From NCBI GenBank assembly GCA_021209875.1, contig JAGYVD010000001.1, forward strand, positions 1,860,001 to 1,924,000: 64,000 bases of DNA, in the 5' to 3' direction. Origin of the DNA: Rosellinia necatrix. Lineage: Eukaryota; Ascomycota; Sordariomycetes; Xylariales; Xylariaceae. The notes below the pieces were generated by a model. That model worked only from the letters and a program-made list of their open reading frames with translations, made no database searches and was not told where the DNA came from. Positions within the stretch are counted from its first letter, which is position 1, and each line of letters starts with the position of its first letter. Of the stretch, positions 1 through 10,178 are shown piece by piece. Made by a program: the position numbers and the translations under genes.

Positions 1-1901
1 TCAAAGTTCACCTTCGACAGTTAGAAAAACGCCTTCTCCAGTCTCTTAACGAATCACGCGGCAATATACTCGACGATGACAACGTTATTGAAACGCTCGA
101 AACACTAAAGACCGAAGCCGGAGAGATAACCACCAAGATGAGCAATACGGAAGGCGTGATGGCCGAGGTAGATGAGATTACACAGCAGTACAGCATCATT
201 GCACGATCTTGCAGTGCAGTATTCGCTGTTCTCGAGCAACTTCATTACCTCAACCATTTCTATCAGTTCTCCCTGCAGTATTTCTTGGACATTTTCCATT
301 CCGTCCTCCATGGCAACAAAAATCTTGCTTCAGAGTCTAACCACAATGCCCGGAGAAATATTATCATCCGTGATCTTTTCGTGACTACATTCAAAAGAAC
401 GGCGCTCGGTCTAATCCAGAAGGACCGGATTACCCTAGCTATGTTGCTTGCCCAAGCATCCCCATACAAGATGGATAAAGGACTCATCGACGTCATTCTG
501 GACGATAGAATTGAAGGCAAGGATTTATCGACTGATGTTAATGAAAGAGAGGAGACATTCGCCCGGGCGAAGAGACTTCATATGTTAAAGGACAAGCTCG
601 ACTTGGTGCCACCAGAAGTTTGGGATAAGTTCTTCTCGGAGGAGTTTGCAGAAAACTTTATCCCTCAGATTTGGCAATCAGACAGTGAGCCATTCGATCA
701 AGGCCTATTAGCATTACTCTTGGTCAGGATGTTCCGCCTCGATCGCTTTGTACCCACCGCAGAACGCTTCGTCACATCTGTATTCGGGCCTGAACTATTC
801 GACATCGTAGAGGATTTGAAGGGGACTGTAGAGCAAGTCCCATCGACCCGCCCAATCTCGCTCGTCTCAAGCCCTGGCTTTGATGCCAGCTACAAAGTTG
901 ATAATTTGGTGGAACGAATGCGTACCAGGTGTACTAACATCGCTATGGGGTCGAACGAGAGTCTTGCCAGCGCCGATAAAGCCGTGAGCAATGCAGCACA
1001 GGTTGGAAATTGGGTTCTGATCAAAAATGTCCACCTTGCGCCTACCTGGTTACAGTCTCTCGAAAAGCGCATGGAATCGCTCAACCCGCACTCCGATTTT
1101 AGATTGTTCCTCTCTATGGAATCCAGCCCCAAGATCCCCGTTAACCTACTCCGTGCTTCTCGTGTCCTGATGTACGAGCAGCCAGCTGGTGTGAGAGCCA
1201 ACATGAAAGATTCTATGTCTTCACTCGCCACCCGAGCAGCCAAAGGCCCTGTTGAGCGTACCAGGCTGTACCTGCTTCTCTCATTTCTACATGCCGTGAT
1301 TCAAGAGCGACTGCGGTATGCGCCCAGTTTGGGATGGAAGGGCTTCTGGGAGTTTAATGACAGCGATGTAAGTTGCCTGCCCAATCTGGCATAGAGCAAT
1401 ATTTAACGATTTGTTTAGTACGAATGCTCGGCCTTTATTATCGATACATGGCTCGATTCCGTGGCCCAAAACCGTTCAAACATTGCGCCACAGAACATTC
1501 CATGGGAGATGATATGTTATCTTGTTCGCGAGACATACGGTGGCAAGATTGACGACGAGGGTGATTTCAAGCAACTCACATCTCTAGTTTACCAAATTCT
1601 GACGCCGTCGGCCTACGACATTGGCCATAAGCTAGTCGAAGGGTCTGAGAAGGACGGGCAGGAGACAAGTTTAGTAGTCCCGTCAGGTACACTGCTGCAA
1701 GAATTTATGGATTGGATCCAGAAGCTACCAGAACGCGAACCGCCAACATATCTGGGTCTCCCTGCCAACGCGGAGAAGCTGCTGCTAGTCGGATTAGGCC
1801 GGAGTTTGATCCAGAACTTGAAGAAAGTAACAGAGCTGCTGGACGAGGGCGAGCAGCTTCTAACAGAGGCTGAGGAAGCCGGCGAAGGGCCGCAAGGATG
1901 A
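1..1901 (+). CDS. DYN1: Cytoplasmic dynein 1 heavy chain, C-terminal part
   Basis: Partial gene; the 5' part lies left of the window. The open frame runs from base 3 through 1367, a 51-nt intron (1368-1418, GTAAGT..TTTAG) and 1419-1901 (TGA), giving about 615 visible residues. They match the end of the dynein motor: the AAA5/AAA6 region and the D6 segment, with the block [14 protein letters not shown] followed by a [19 protein letters not shown] stretch typical of cytoplasmic dynein 1, then the C-terminal domain with [13 protein letters not shown]. The protein is the minus-end-directed microtubule motor that moves nuclei, endosomes and vesicles in hyphae (nudA/ro-1 in other moulds). The nucleotide-binding P-loops lie upstream of the window and cannot be checked. 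The splice joins SD to YECSAF without a frame change. Family assignment is firm; the dynein 1 rather than axonemal class is inferred from residue pattern and from fungi lacking cilia. Confidence 0.95.
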
Positions 1902-3530
1902 TGTAATAGACCAGTATAGACACGAATACCTAAGATTCGTTCTCAAAATAGCCATCTAGGACTATACAATTGAGGGAGAGGGGGGGAACCTAGATTATAC
2001 TGATACCCCCCGAATTAAATAGACTGTCGTTATTGTTCCCATCAAGTTTCGCTTTTATCCAATGCACATTGCCGGGCCTGGCCGGGCTTTAGACGGGTGG
2101 GCAGACTGATAATCTCGATTGGGTACGATGTGCTGGCGAGGGTATTATGTCATCAATATACGCGATCACTCACAAGGCTATTGGCGATCGATACCTGACT
2201 GGGTAAGTTAGTTGGCACGGTGCGTCCTGACAACGAACCCACTGCAGGAACATATCTGCCATATGTCGGTACCTAAGTAGGTACGTGTGTACAAGTAGTA
2301 TGTTATCTGGGCAAGGCATCAAACAATAACCCCAGTATGGTGTTGGCCAATCAAGACGCGCTCAATGGTCAGAAAATCTTTTCCAAGTTATTTTAATCTA
2401 TCTACCCAACTTACCTAACCTACCTACTTTATTAGACTAGCTACCACAACAATTACACAGGTAGCATATACACGCTAGTCCGTCCCCTCACCCTCCTTAA
2501 CTCAGTTACTGCACACCACATAGGTAATTAGGATCTCACTCGCCTCGCCTCGCCTCTCAATGTGATTATTCACTCAAGGTGCGTGCTAGTTATATGCCAG
2601 TATTTCCTCCACACTCGTATTCGACTCACCAAAGGGCGGTTTTGGCAATGCCCCCAGTCGCAGTGCACTGCATTCTTCCAAGGCTCAATTGCAGCGGATG
2701 ATGGCAGACCGCTTCGTTGTTGTTCAAGACAACCTTAGTCATACCGTAGTTAACATCGGGTCTAGCATCAGGTCGTGACGCCACAGTAGGCGCACAGTAG
2801 GTAGCATTGGGGAGGGCCCGGAGGGGTCGTGCTAAGAGGCAACTAAGGGTGCCAAGGCTCCATCGCCGTTTACAGAATGTAGGTACAGCACCTAGGTAGG
2901 CTAGGTATGCAGTTACTGTCGGCACAGGCATACCTGCACAAGTAGGTATGTATATAACTACTGTAATACGCTAACCTGAGTACTTGTCCGATAAGTTAAT
3001 GCACGGCTCACGAGCAGGGGCGATGTGAACACCCATGTCTCAGATGTCCACACCGGTAGACCCAAGCAGCCAATAGAACGCGGCGGAATAATAATCATGT
3101 TGCGATCAATCGCAAGAGCACCACACCCGATTCCGGGGCTTATGCTAGATGGCCTAGCGTCCCCATTATCGTTCCCTACATCTGCCAAGCCATGCTCATT
3201 TGCCAACTTGGGACAGAAGGCAGCCTTGACCTCAACCACATCCCAAGTTCCTAGCTAACTCGCTTGCGTCTCGACGGTCCAAGCAGCCAGGCCACAGCAA
3301 CGTTCCCGCCAGCCAAGCCAACTCGACAAGCCAGCTGCCCGCCGCCACAACCCAACCATTACTTGCCTGCCTGCACCCCAACGACTCTTGGTCAGTGAGA
3401 GGTAGGTGCCTCCGTCTTACAGCCAGCCATCCCTTGTTAGTTCTTTCACCTGGCCTACTGCATCTATCTTCTCCATCGATTCATCGTCGTACGTTCATCA
3501 CGCACCAGAGCCCACTTGCTCAACCACCAT

Positions 3531-3579
<49 letters not shown>

Positions 3580-4676
3580 TACATACACACACGCACAGTA
3601 CTAGGGCCACACAATCTACAATCCCTATCATCCACCCGCTATATCCACCTCTTACCTCCCGTAGATCGGAAAGCATCGTCTATTCCCCCCCCCTCCCTCC
3701 CCACAATCCCCCCCCCCCGGGCGCTCTATGAATCTACATCGCCCTACACACCACAAGCCTCGTCACGACAATAGACTCGGCCATCCTCAGCCTGCTACTT
3801 GGTACGACCTAACTTACCCAGGTAGTCCCCAACCCGCCCTCGATCGTGGCCCACGTCTACTCAAGCCAAAGTAATCCTTACCCCCGCCTCCGCAATAGCT
3901 ATCACCAATATCCTTCTGCCGATACTTCCACATTACTTGGCCACACTCTACAGGGGGAATCTGCCATCCCTTCCCCTTCTATTATCGCCATTTACGCGAG
4001 AGGGATCCAACCGCTCGTATAACCGGACGTCACAAGACAAGGTAGGCAACTAAAGAAATTCTGGGTCCCTTACACACATCTACCTACCATATATCAGCTT
4101 ACGCCCTTCCCCATGGTTACACGTCTTTGCTTCTTACACACTGTTCTCCCAACACCATCGTCAAAAATCTCCTTCAGAATACGATTCTGGCCTAGACACG
4201 TTCCTTCAGGCATAGCACCGTTCCCTTCCCCTAGCCTTGGGCCAACATTCTTCTCAGCCGCGCCCAATCACTACTCCGGCCATGTCCAATCTGTATTTCG
4301 CTTCACAGGTTTTGGCTTGGTTGTATCCGCTATCCCTCTTTTATCATTGTTCTTTATCATCGAGGGAATAATGCACCGGCACAGATATTCGCTAGAGCTC
4401 TTTCTGGAATATGCTTTATACGACCCAAAATCATCTCTCCAAAAATGCACTGCTTTCTAAGACTGGTCGGCTCCGAGACACCCCTAAATCCGAAGTCGGC
4501 CGGCCCTATATCACCTCACTCATTCTACACTCGTATATATACCTTTTTGCCGAACTTGAAGACTCATGACACCAGTGTAGATTGTTCCCCGTTAATACTT
4601 CGCCCTTGCCTATCGTCACTTTGCGTTGCGGCGGTCATCCCACACTTTCCCTCGCCCCCAGGAGATCCGAACGCCA
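1902..4676. other. Intergenic spacer and 5' leader of sreA
   Basis: No gene is supported here. The stretch holds several TAGG/CCTA-rich patches (for example around 2270-2290, 2400-2430 and 2880-2950), a long pyrimidine-rich C/T segment from about 3260 to 4000 that looks like a fungal promoter and leader, and a CA microsatellite. Two CCAAT boxes (4264-4268 and 4286-4290) and two TGATAA motifs on the minus strand (4341-4346, 4354-4359) lie within 420 bases of the SRE start codon. Whether any is used is unknown. Short open frames (for example 4113-4460) have no recognisable content. Confidence 0.6.
3531..3597. repeat. CA/CATA microsatellite
   Basis: Nearly pure CA dinucleotide run with a few CATA and CGCA interruptions, inside the C/T-rich leader upstream of the SRE gene. 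It opens all forward frames into artificial His/Thr-rich reading frames, which are not genes. Confidence 0.95.
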
Positions 4677-6479
4677 ATGACAGTGACCATGACGGAGGTC
4701 GCGCCACATCCTCAGCCCAGGCTTGCGAGAAACGAGCCCTCTTCGACAAGGACAGCTCTTCCTTCGCGTCCCACTATATCAAGAGATCACTGTGGACGTC
4801 CATCCGGGCGCACCATTTTTAATAGCACCTCACCCTCGGGCTCAACGAGTCCCGCAAACCGAAGTATAGGCGTGTCTTCAGAAGGCCCAAGCCCATCATT
4901 AAACGGATCCGACAGAGCCTACTCTAAGAGCCCTTCTCCATTTGACGTAAGCCGGCAAGAACCCCCTTCGGGTACAAGCCCGTCGCCGGCCAGCGCCAAC
5001 CAAGGTGGCCAAGTATGCAGGTATGTACAGTTGAAACATCAGTATATACGGTGGCTAATGAGGCATAGCAATTGCGGAACTACAAGGACCCCTCTCTGGA
5101 GGCGTTCACCTCAGGGAGCCACAATATGCAACGCGTGTGGATTGTATTTAAAGGCACGAAATTCTGCTCGTCCGACTAACCTCAAGCGCCCTCCATCTAT
5201 TGTAACAACAACGCAACCTAATGTAGGATCTAAAAGCGCGCAGACATCGTGCTTGCAGGGAAATACGGCAAATATGCCTGGCGCCACTTACGTAGCAGCG
5301 GACCAGACTCCCTCTGGCTCATGCCCAGGTGGTGGACGATGCAATGGCACAGGCGGCGCCGAAGGTTGCAGCGGATGCCCGGCTTATAACAATAGGATTG
5401 CGAAGAGCGCCCAGCTCCATAACCATCTTCCTAACACCGGAACGGATAGCATAGCAGGCGATGGCCCAACGCCCATTGATATCAATTCCCAGGAGCACCA
5501 AGGACAGGCTCAAAATACTACGGTAGTGATAGCCTGCCAAAATTGTGGGACAACTATCACTCCGTTATGGCGCCGTGACGAAGCTGGGCACACGATCTGC
5601 AACGCTTGCGGTAAGCCAGGGCCCGTAAACCTACCCCATGCTATGCTAAACGAGATAGGATTATACTATAAGCTTCACGGCGTCCACCGACCTGTAACGA
5701 TGAAAAAGTCCGTGATTAAAAGGAGAAAGCGGGTCATACCAGCAAATCAAGAGGAGGCCTCAGCAGATGCAGAAGACATGATGGTTATTGACTCAGTGGA
5801 GCAACAAAGCCAGTATGCGGAATCAGAAATGGAGCGTGGCAGCATGAACGAGGACGGATCCGTGAACCTCGGGCTACGGCGCAAACCCAATCATATATCA
5901 CTCCTCCCTGAGCCCATACACTCCACACAGGGATCCACGCCGATATCATCCACAGACCCCATAGTATACCATTCCTCTCAGACGCTGCAGCCTCTCAGTG
6001 GCCGTGATTTAATGAGTGATGATAACCGGCTACCACCATTGACATCGATCATACCCGATAGACAGTCATCGATCTCACCTGCTTCTTTCCTCGGCCCGTC
6101 GAGTCGGAAACGGTCGTTCTCGGCAACAGATTCTGATGCCCCAAGTAGCGATTTCAATCCTGAAAATACTAAGAGGCTGTCTTCGATCAAATCAATATTA
6201 AATCCAACAGGCGGGTCCAGGTTGAACTTCAACTCTATATCCGACGATACATCAGATACGTTACGGCTGCGTTCCCCGGCAAGTACATCGATGTCAGCCA
6301 TGAGCCCCGGTAGTATTTCGATTACGCCAAGCCTCATCCCAAGTATGCGTTCACGAGAGGCAACAGTGGAAAGCGAAAGATCCAAAGCAGATAGACGAGT
6401 GGCCCTACAGCAAGAAGCCGAACGAATGCGGGAGTTACTTGCGGCTAAGGAAAGAGAATTAGCAGCTCTCGAAGACTGA
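4677..6479 (+). CDS. sreA: GATA-type repressor of siderophore biosynthesis and iron uptake (SRE family)
   Basis: Exons 4677-5020, 5069-5610 and 5659-6479 encode 568 residues. Spliced, the protein has two GATA zinc fingers: C114-x2-C117-x17-C135-x2-C138 and C271-x2-C274-x17-C292-x2-C295. Between them is a Cys-rich segment (about 200-220, with CPGGGRC and [10 protein letters not shown]). These three elements together define the SRE/Urbs1/Fep1 family, which represses siderophore and iron-uptake genes in iron-replete cells and uses the Cys-rich region to sense iron. After finger 2 comes the basic [11 protein letters not shown] block, and a heptad-like C-terminal helix (about 530-568, rich in Arg/Glu/Leu) is also typical. 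ATG 4677 ([10 protein letters not shown]) is the first ATG of the frame; there is no in-frame ATG further upstream in the open stretch. Both introns are 48 nt, have no in-frame stop, and sit in the fingers. Length agrees with the family. Confidence 0.93.
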   Translation: MTVTMTEVAPHPQPRLARNEPSSTRTALPSRPTISRDHCGRPSGRTIFNSTSPSGSTSPANRSIGVSSEGPSPSLNGSDRAYSKSPSPFDVSRQEPPSGTSPSPASANQGGQVCRYVQLKHQYIRWLMRHSNCGTTRTPLWRRSPQGATICNACGLYLKARNSARPTNLKRPPSIVTTTQPNVGSKSAQTSCLQGNTANMPGATYVAADQTPSGSCPGGGRCNGTGGAEGCSGCPAYNNRIAKSAQLHNHLPNTGTDSIAGDGPTPIDINSQEHQGQAQNTTVVIACQNCGTTITPLWRRDEAGHTICNACGKPGPVNLPHAMLNEIGLYYKLHGVHRPVTMKKSVIKRRKRVIPANQEEASADAEDMMVIDSVEQQSQYAESEMERGSMNEDGSVNLGLRRKPNHISLLPEPIHSTQGSTPISSTDPIVYHSSQTLQPLSGRDLMSDDNRLPPLTSIIPDRQSSISPASFLGPSSRKRSFSATDSDAPSSDFNPENTKRLSSIKSILNPTGGSRLNFNSISDDTSDTLRLRSPASTSMSAMSPGSISITPSLIPSMRSREATVESERSKADRRVALQQEAERMRELLAAKERELAALED

Positions 6480-7665
6480 CGGCCTCATCATATTTTCGTT
6501 GCAGTTCAGAGGATCCTTCTCCCCATGTGTAATGACGAGCGTGTTACGTAGAACAAAGGGAAGATCTACAGATGATTTAACGATGGTTCAGTTAAACATA
6601 ACGACGGAGGTAATTTTACTTCCACTCATGAGTAATGGCATCCAGCGTGGGTAATTATGCATACACTAGCATATAATTGGATCGCGTTTGCTTTGGAGCT
6701 GCGATTCAAAGGAGTCTAGATGTGTGTCCAGATTGTTTGATATACTCTGGGTGGGGGATTCGCTGCTTCGGACCCCCAATATATACAATCAAAATTGGAC
6801 GTCTTCTTTTCTGGGAGTTCAGGGCTACATTTCGTTATTGGCGCTGGAGGCACAATACCAGTGTAAGCAGCTCAACCTCCTTTCGATAGACAGCCGTTGG
6901 TGAGGTAATATCATACCGCAACCAACAAACCCAGGCGGCTCGATGTAATTAGATTTGTATCTACTTTAAATGTAGTTTCGGCCTCGGGTTTTAGGGGTTT
7001 CGTTTTATTTATGCTATTTTCAAACTTCAGCCAATTCTACTTACACCCAAGCCGGTCCATGCAAAATAGACAACTAGTAAATGACAATCAATGGAGAGGG
7101 TGCTGTCGAAACAAGCATACTCCAATAGACCCGAAGACCGAAGACCGTTAGCCTCGTCCGTGATGCCACGATCTCCCAGCTCTAGCCTAAACCGTCGTTA
7201 GCGTGAATATGTGATCAAATGTCACAAGGCTTGTTTCCGAAAGGGTCGGTTAGTTTCTACTGCAATTCCTGCCTTGCGCTTGCTACGTTAGCAGGGTCTT
7301 ATTCGGATTACGTATCCAACACACCTCAAATAACTCGGGCAGTCTACAGGCCTCTGCAAGTAGGGGAAAAGTTGGCTCTCTACCTAAGCAGGGGCGTATG
7401 TATAGGTCACTTACTATGATGATATAATCAGTTACGTGCCCTGTTGCTTAAGGCAACTCCGACTGTAGAGTGCTAGAAACTGGGACTAATAGTATACTGT
7501 AAAACAGCATGACCTTGGTCTATGAATGAAGAAGACATTCCGTATTAGTGCCCATCTAAAATAGACAGACGAGAAACCGCTTAAAGTGCCAAGAAAGGGG
7601 AATGCAATGCCTCGGAAGGAGTTGTCTAGGAGCTTTGAGGGCTGAAATATATCGATTGCTTAGGA
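6480..7665. other. Spacer downstream of sreA
   Basis: 3' flank of the SRE gene followed by AT-rich sequence and the 5' flank of tRNA-His. Only short frames without recognisable content or coding bias are present. A short direct repeat, GAAGACC, occurs around 7134-7147. Nothing else is supported. Confidence 0.5.
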
Positions 7666-7737
7666 GGTGCCATCGTATAGTGGTTAGTACAGCGTGTTGT
7701 GGCCGCCCAAACAAGGGTTCGATTCCCTTTGGCGCCA
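7666..7737 (+). tRNA. tRNA-His(GTG), intronless
   Basis: Cloverleaf of 72 nt. The acceptor stem GGTGCCA pairs with TGGCGCC (7 bp, one G-U). The D arm GTAT-AGTGGTTA-GTAC, a TTGTGGC anticodon loop giving anticodon GTG, the T arm AAGGG-TTCGATT-CCCTT and discriminator A are all present. The D arm and anticodon loop match fungal tRNA-His. The anticodon stem GCGTG/CGCCC holds a C-C mismatch at the second pair and a U-G, so it is weaker than usual, and the variable loop has 4 nt. The extra 5' G(-1) of tRNA-His is not in the DNA (base 7665 is A) and would be added after transcription. The first T run that could end pol III transcription is five T at 7788-7792. Confidence 0.85.
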
Positions 7738-8387
7738 ATTCCCCCTCTAACCTATCCTTGCCTTGCTTCTCGCTCGTTGAACATTACTTTTTCTTCTCTT
7801 TGCCCCTCCCTCCCCTTTGCCCGTGTAAGTACCTATACGTTCCCTTTTAGTGGAAACCATGTCCCTATAAGTCTAATAAAGTCGCAACATACAATGTCCA
7901 GTTTTCAGGCTACGTATCTGGTATTACGAGTACCCGCGCGGCGAGTTTGACGCCCCCGGTGTCAAGCGTCAGACCAACTCAACGGCCATAGCATCCTGCC
8001 ACCAAAATTTTAAAAAGTTACACTGATTGTGTGCATGTACATTTAGAGACGTCGTGAAGTAAGCATGGCCACATGGCGACTAATCTCATAAAAATCGACC
8101 GCCTTCCCCCCTCGGCCCATAGAGCAGAGCCGAACAAGGAGAGTTGCCTCGCTGAGATGGGTCCCCTATCCCCGAATTTTCTCCTTTGCCCCCACATCGT
8201 TTGGAAATATCTGTCTTGGTCCCTCGTGACTTAACAACCTACCAACCTCGGAAATATGCGCCCTACCCCGTGAGCCAGATTATAACTCCCGCATAACGGA
8301 CGTGCGTGATAATAGTGCCCTTACGAAATACAAACAAGAATCGTAAATGGGGGAGGCGTCTCTCCTCTCGTTTCTTGTGGAGCATGA
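7738..8387. other. Spacer between tRNA-His and the 3' end of TVP15
   Basis: Contains the likely pol III terminator of tRNA-His (five T at 7788-7792) and the 3' flank of the minus-strand TVP15 gene. No gene, repeat or other structure was recognised. Confidence 0.5.
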
Positions 8388-9179
8388 CTAAACCTGCTCA
8401 GCACCCCAGCCCTGGTCGGCGTCGCGCATGTTGGCTGGCGGCTCGATCGACGGTACGAATTCTAGCGCGGTGTATGCGACGCCTGTTAGTCCGATGATGG
8501 AGCCCGCTATGTAGCGCGTCCAGTGATCGGACAGCAGGATGGAGCCGATGAAGATGTAGACTACGCCGTGTTAGAGAATGATTTGCCTCGGACGGGGCGA
8601 GGGCCGGTGCGGGCAGGTCGGACGACAAAACAGCACGGCCTTGATAGGAACGGTATGGGGAAACACATACAGATTCCACGGCCGATGAAAGAGAACATGA
8701 AGGACGCGTAGCGCGAGACCTGGGGTGGGATCTGGAATTCGAGGAGTCCAACGCAGGCGCCGAAGATTATCACATAGACGCCGATAATCACCGATTGACT
8801 GGTTGCACCGCCGTTAGCTAGTATCCCCTCTCGCCTTACGCGCTTATGCGCGCGCATCCGGACTGTGGCGACGAAGGCAAACACGGATGCGACGGGTTGA
8901 CATGGGAGCAGGAGAATGCGCCAACGTACATGGTAGCATGGAAGAATTGTGATATGCCGCCCAAGATCATAACCACACCTACGACGAGGTTGACGATTCG
9001 GCTGCAACACGGGGGATGTTAGCGCAACCGAAGTCCAGCATGTCTCCAGCACATCATCCGGGAAGTCTATAGACGGTGCGGTACGGCTGCCACCATGCCG
9101 TTTGGTGTAACGGGGATACGGCATGGACAACTCGTCGCAGTTGGTTTGGGAGGACGTACAAGGAGTCGGAGAAGTCCAT
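8388..9179 (-). CDS. TVP15: Golgi membrane protein Tvp15
   Basis: Four exons read on the minus strand: 9179-9160, 9001-8930, 8798-8671 and 8560-8388 (TAG), 130 residues in all. Introns of 158, 131 and 110 nt are all GT-AG (GTACGT, GTACGT, GTATGT). Spliced protein begins MDFSDSFRIVNLVVGVVMIL, contains VGLLEFQIPPQVSRYASFMF and RGIFYIFIGSILL, and ends PPANMRDADQGWGAEQV. These blocks are diagnostic of the Tvp15 (COPI-associated) family of Tlg2-vesicle proteins, small four-helix membrane proteins of the Golgi. All four hydrophobic helices are present and the length is near the family norm. An in-frame ATG two codons upstream (9185) is an alternative start; the family usually starts at MDF. It is convergent with tRNA-His and sreA and divergent from the F-box gene. 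Confidence 0.92.
9093..9126. repeat. Hairpin in TVP15 intron 1
   Basis: Inverted repeat CCATGCCGT / ACGGCATGG with 9-bp perfect arms and a 16-base loop, lying inside the first intron of TVP15. Its function is unknown and it may be chance. Confidence 0.45.
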
Positions 9180-10014
9180 TTTCATGAAGTACGGTCTTTA
9201 CTGTTCCGCTCTTGAGAGTCGATGGTGCTTTGTGGTTCTCGTGCCCGTCCTTGGCTGCGTTGAAGACGCGGGATAGTGTGGAATAGCTGACTCGATCCCG
9301 ATTTGAATCGTAGGGGGAGCCTTCGGCGTGGTCGAAATTGGGAAGCGAAGCTTGGGGCCGGACTGCCTGCGCGTATGGTAGCCTGGAGAATGACGGTGAC
9401 GGCTTGTAGTTTGGTAATGTAGGCAGACGCTTTTCGGGGCTGGTCGTTCTTCGTGTCTGCTAAGGAGAAGGAGATATGAGCTAGCTAGAGCCCAAAAGCA
9501 ACGCAACCTGTTACAGGGGCTAGCTAGCTGCTTAGGCTACCTAGTCCAAATGGGGTAATTTTGAGTGGAGAGCTGTCGTTCAGTTGTCGTCATCTACCTA
9601 TTATAACCATAACTACTACGGTGGGCGGGTGCCTAAAGCACTGACACAAGGTGAACCACACATGAGCCAGCCACTCCACAACTCCCAGCCACAAGTCCAC
9701 ACAACCTATTTAGGTAGTTACGTACCACTACCTAGTAAAATAAATCACATTGTACCACCTAGCCCAGCCCAGGTACGGAAGGTGCCCAATGAGAGTGCGC
9801 TGTCGTTAGTTAATCACGGTTGATTTCCAAGTCAGGTTGTTGTTCTTCAGTTCCCCCTAATTCGAATGAAGTGCTCGCATCACAGCTCCCCTAACTCCTC
9901 ACGCGACCTACGCCGAAACCACGATTAATCTGTTAGTCCCTCTACCCATCGACTGTGCCAACACCCATCGCACAGTCACGCTACCATTACCCCTCGTTTC
10001 TTCGCCACTACTTT
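9180..10014. other. Divergent promoter region between TVP15 and the F-box gene
   Basis: Shared upstream region of two divergently transcribed genes. It holds a few GCTAGCTAGC and TAGGTAG patches (about 9480-9545 and 9710-9735) and a C/T-rich leader from about 9840 leading to the F-box gene start. No coding frame is convincing. Confidence 0.5.
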
Positions 10015-10139
10015 ATGCAACTAGAGCCTCCAAAGACCCCCAACCAGACTCAACAGCGAACCACCTCCCAATCTCCCCAACACCTTGATCAATATGGCCC
10101 CCAGCGCGATGATGCGAGTGGTCCGCAGCGGCAGCAACA

Positions 10140-10178
<39 letters not shown>

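Noticed and set aside
3395..3774. Open frames through the CA microsatellite
   Set aside because: Artificial His/Thr repeats produced by the dinucleotide run.
8306..8497. Plus-strand frame over the end of TVP15
   Set aside because: Antisense shadow; the minus strand gives a full match to the Tvp15 C-terminus.
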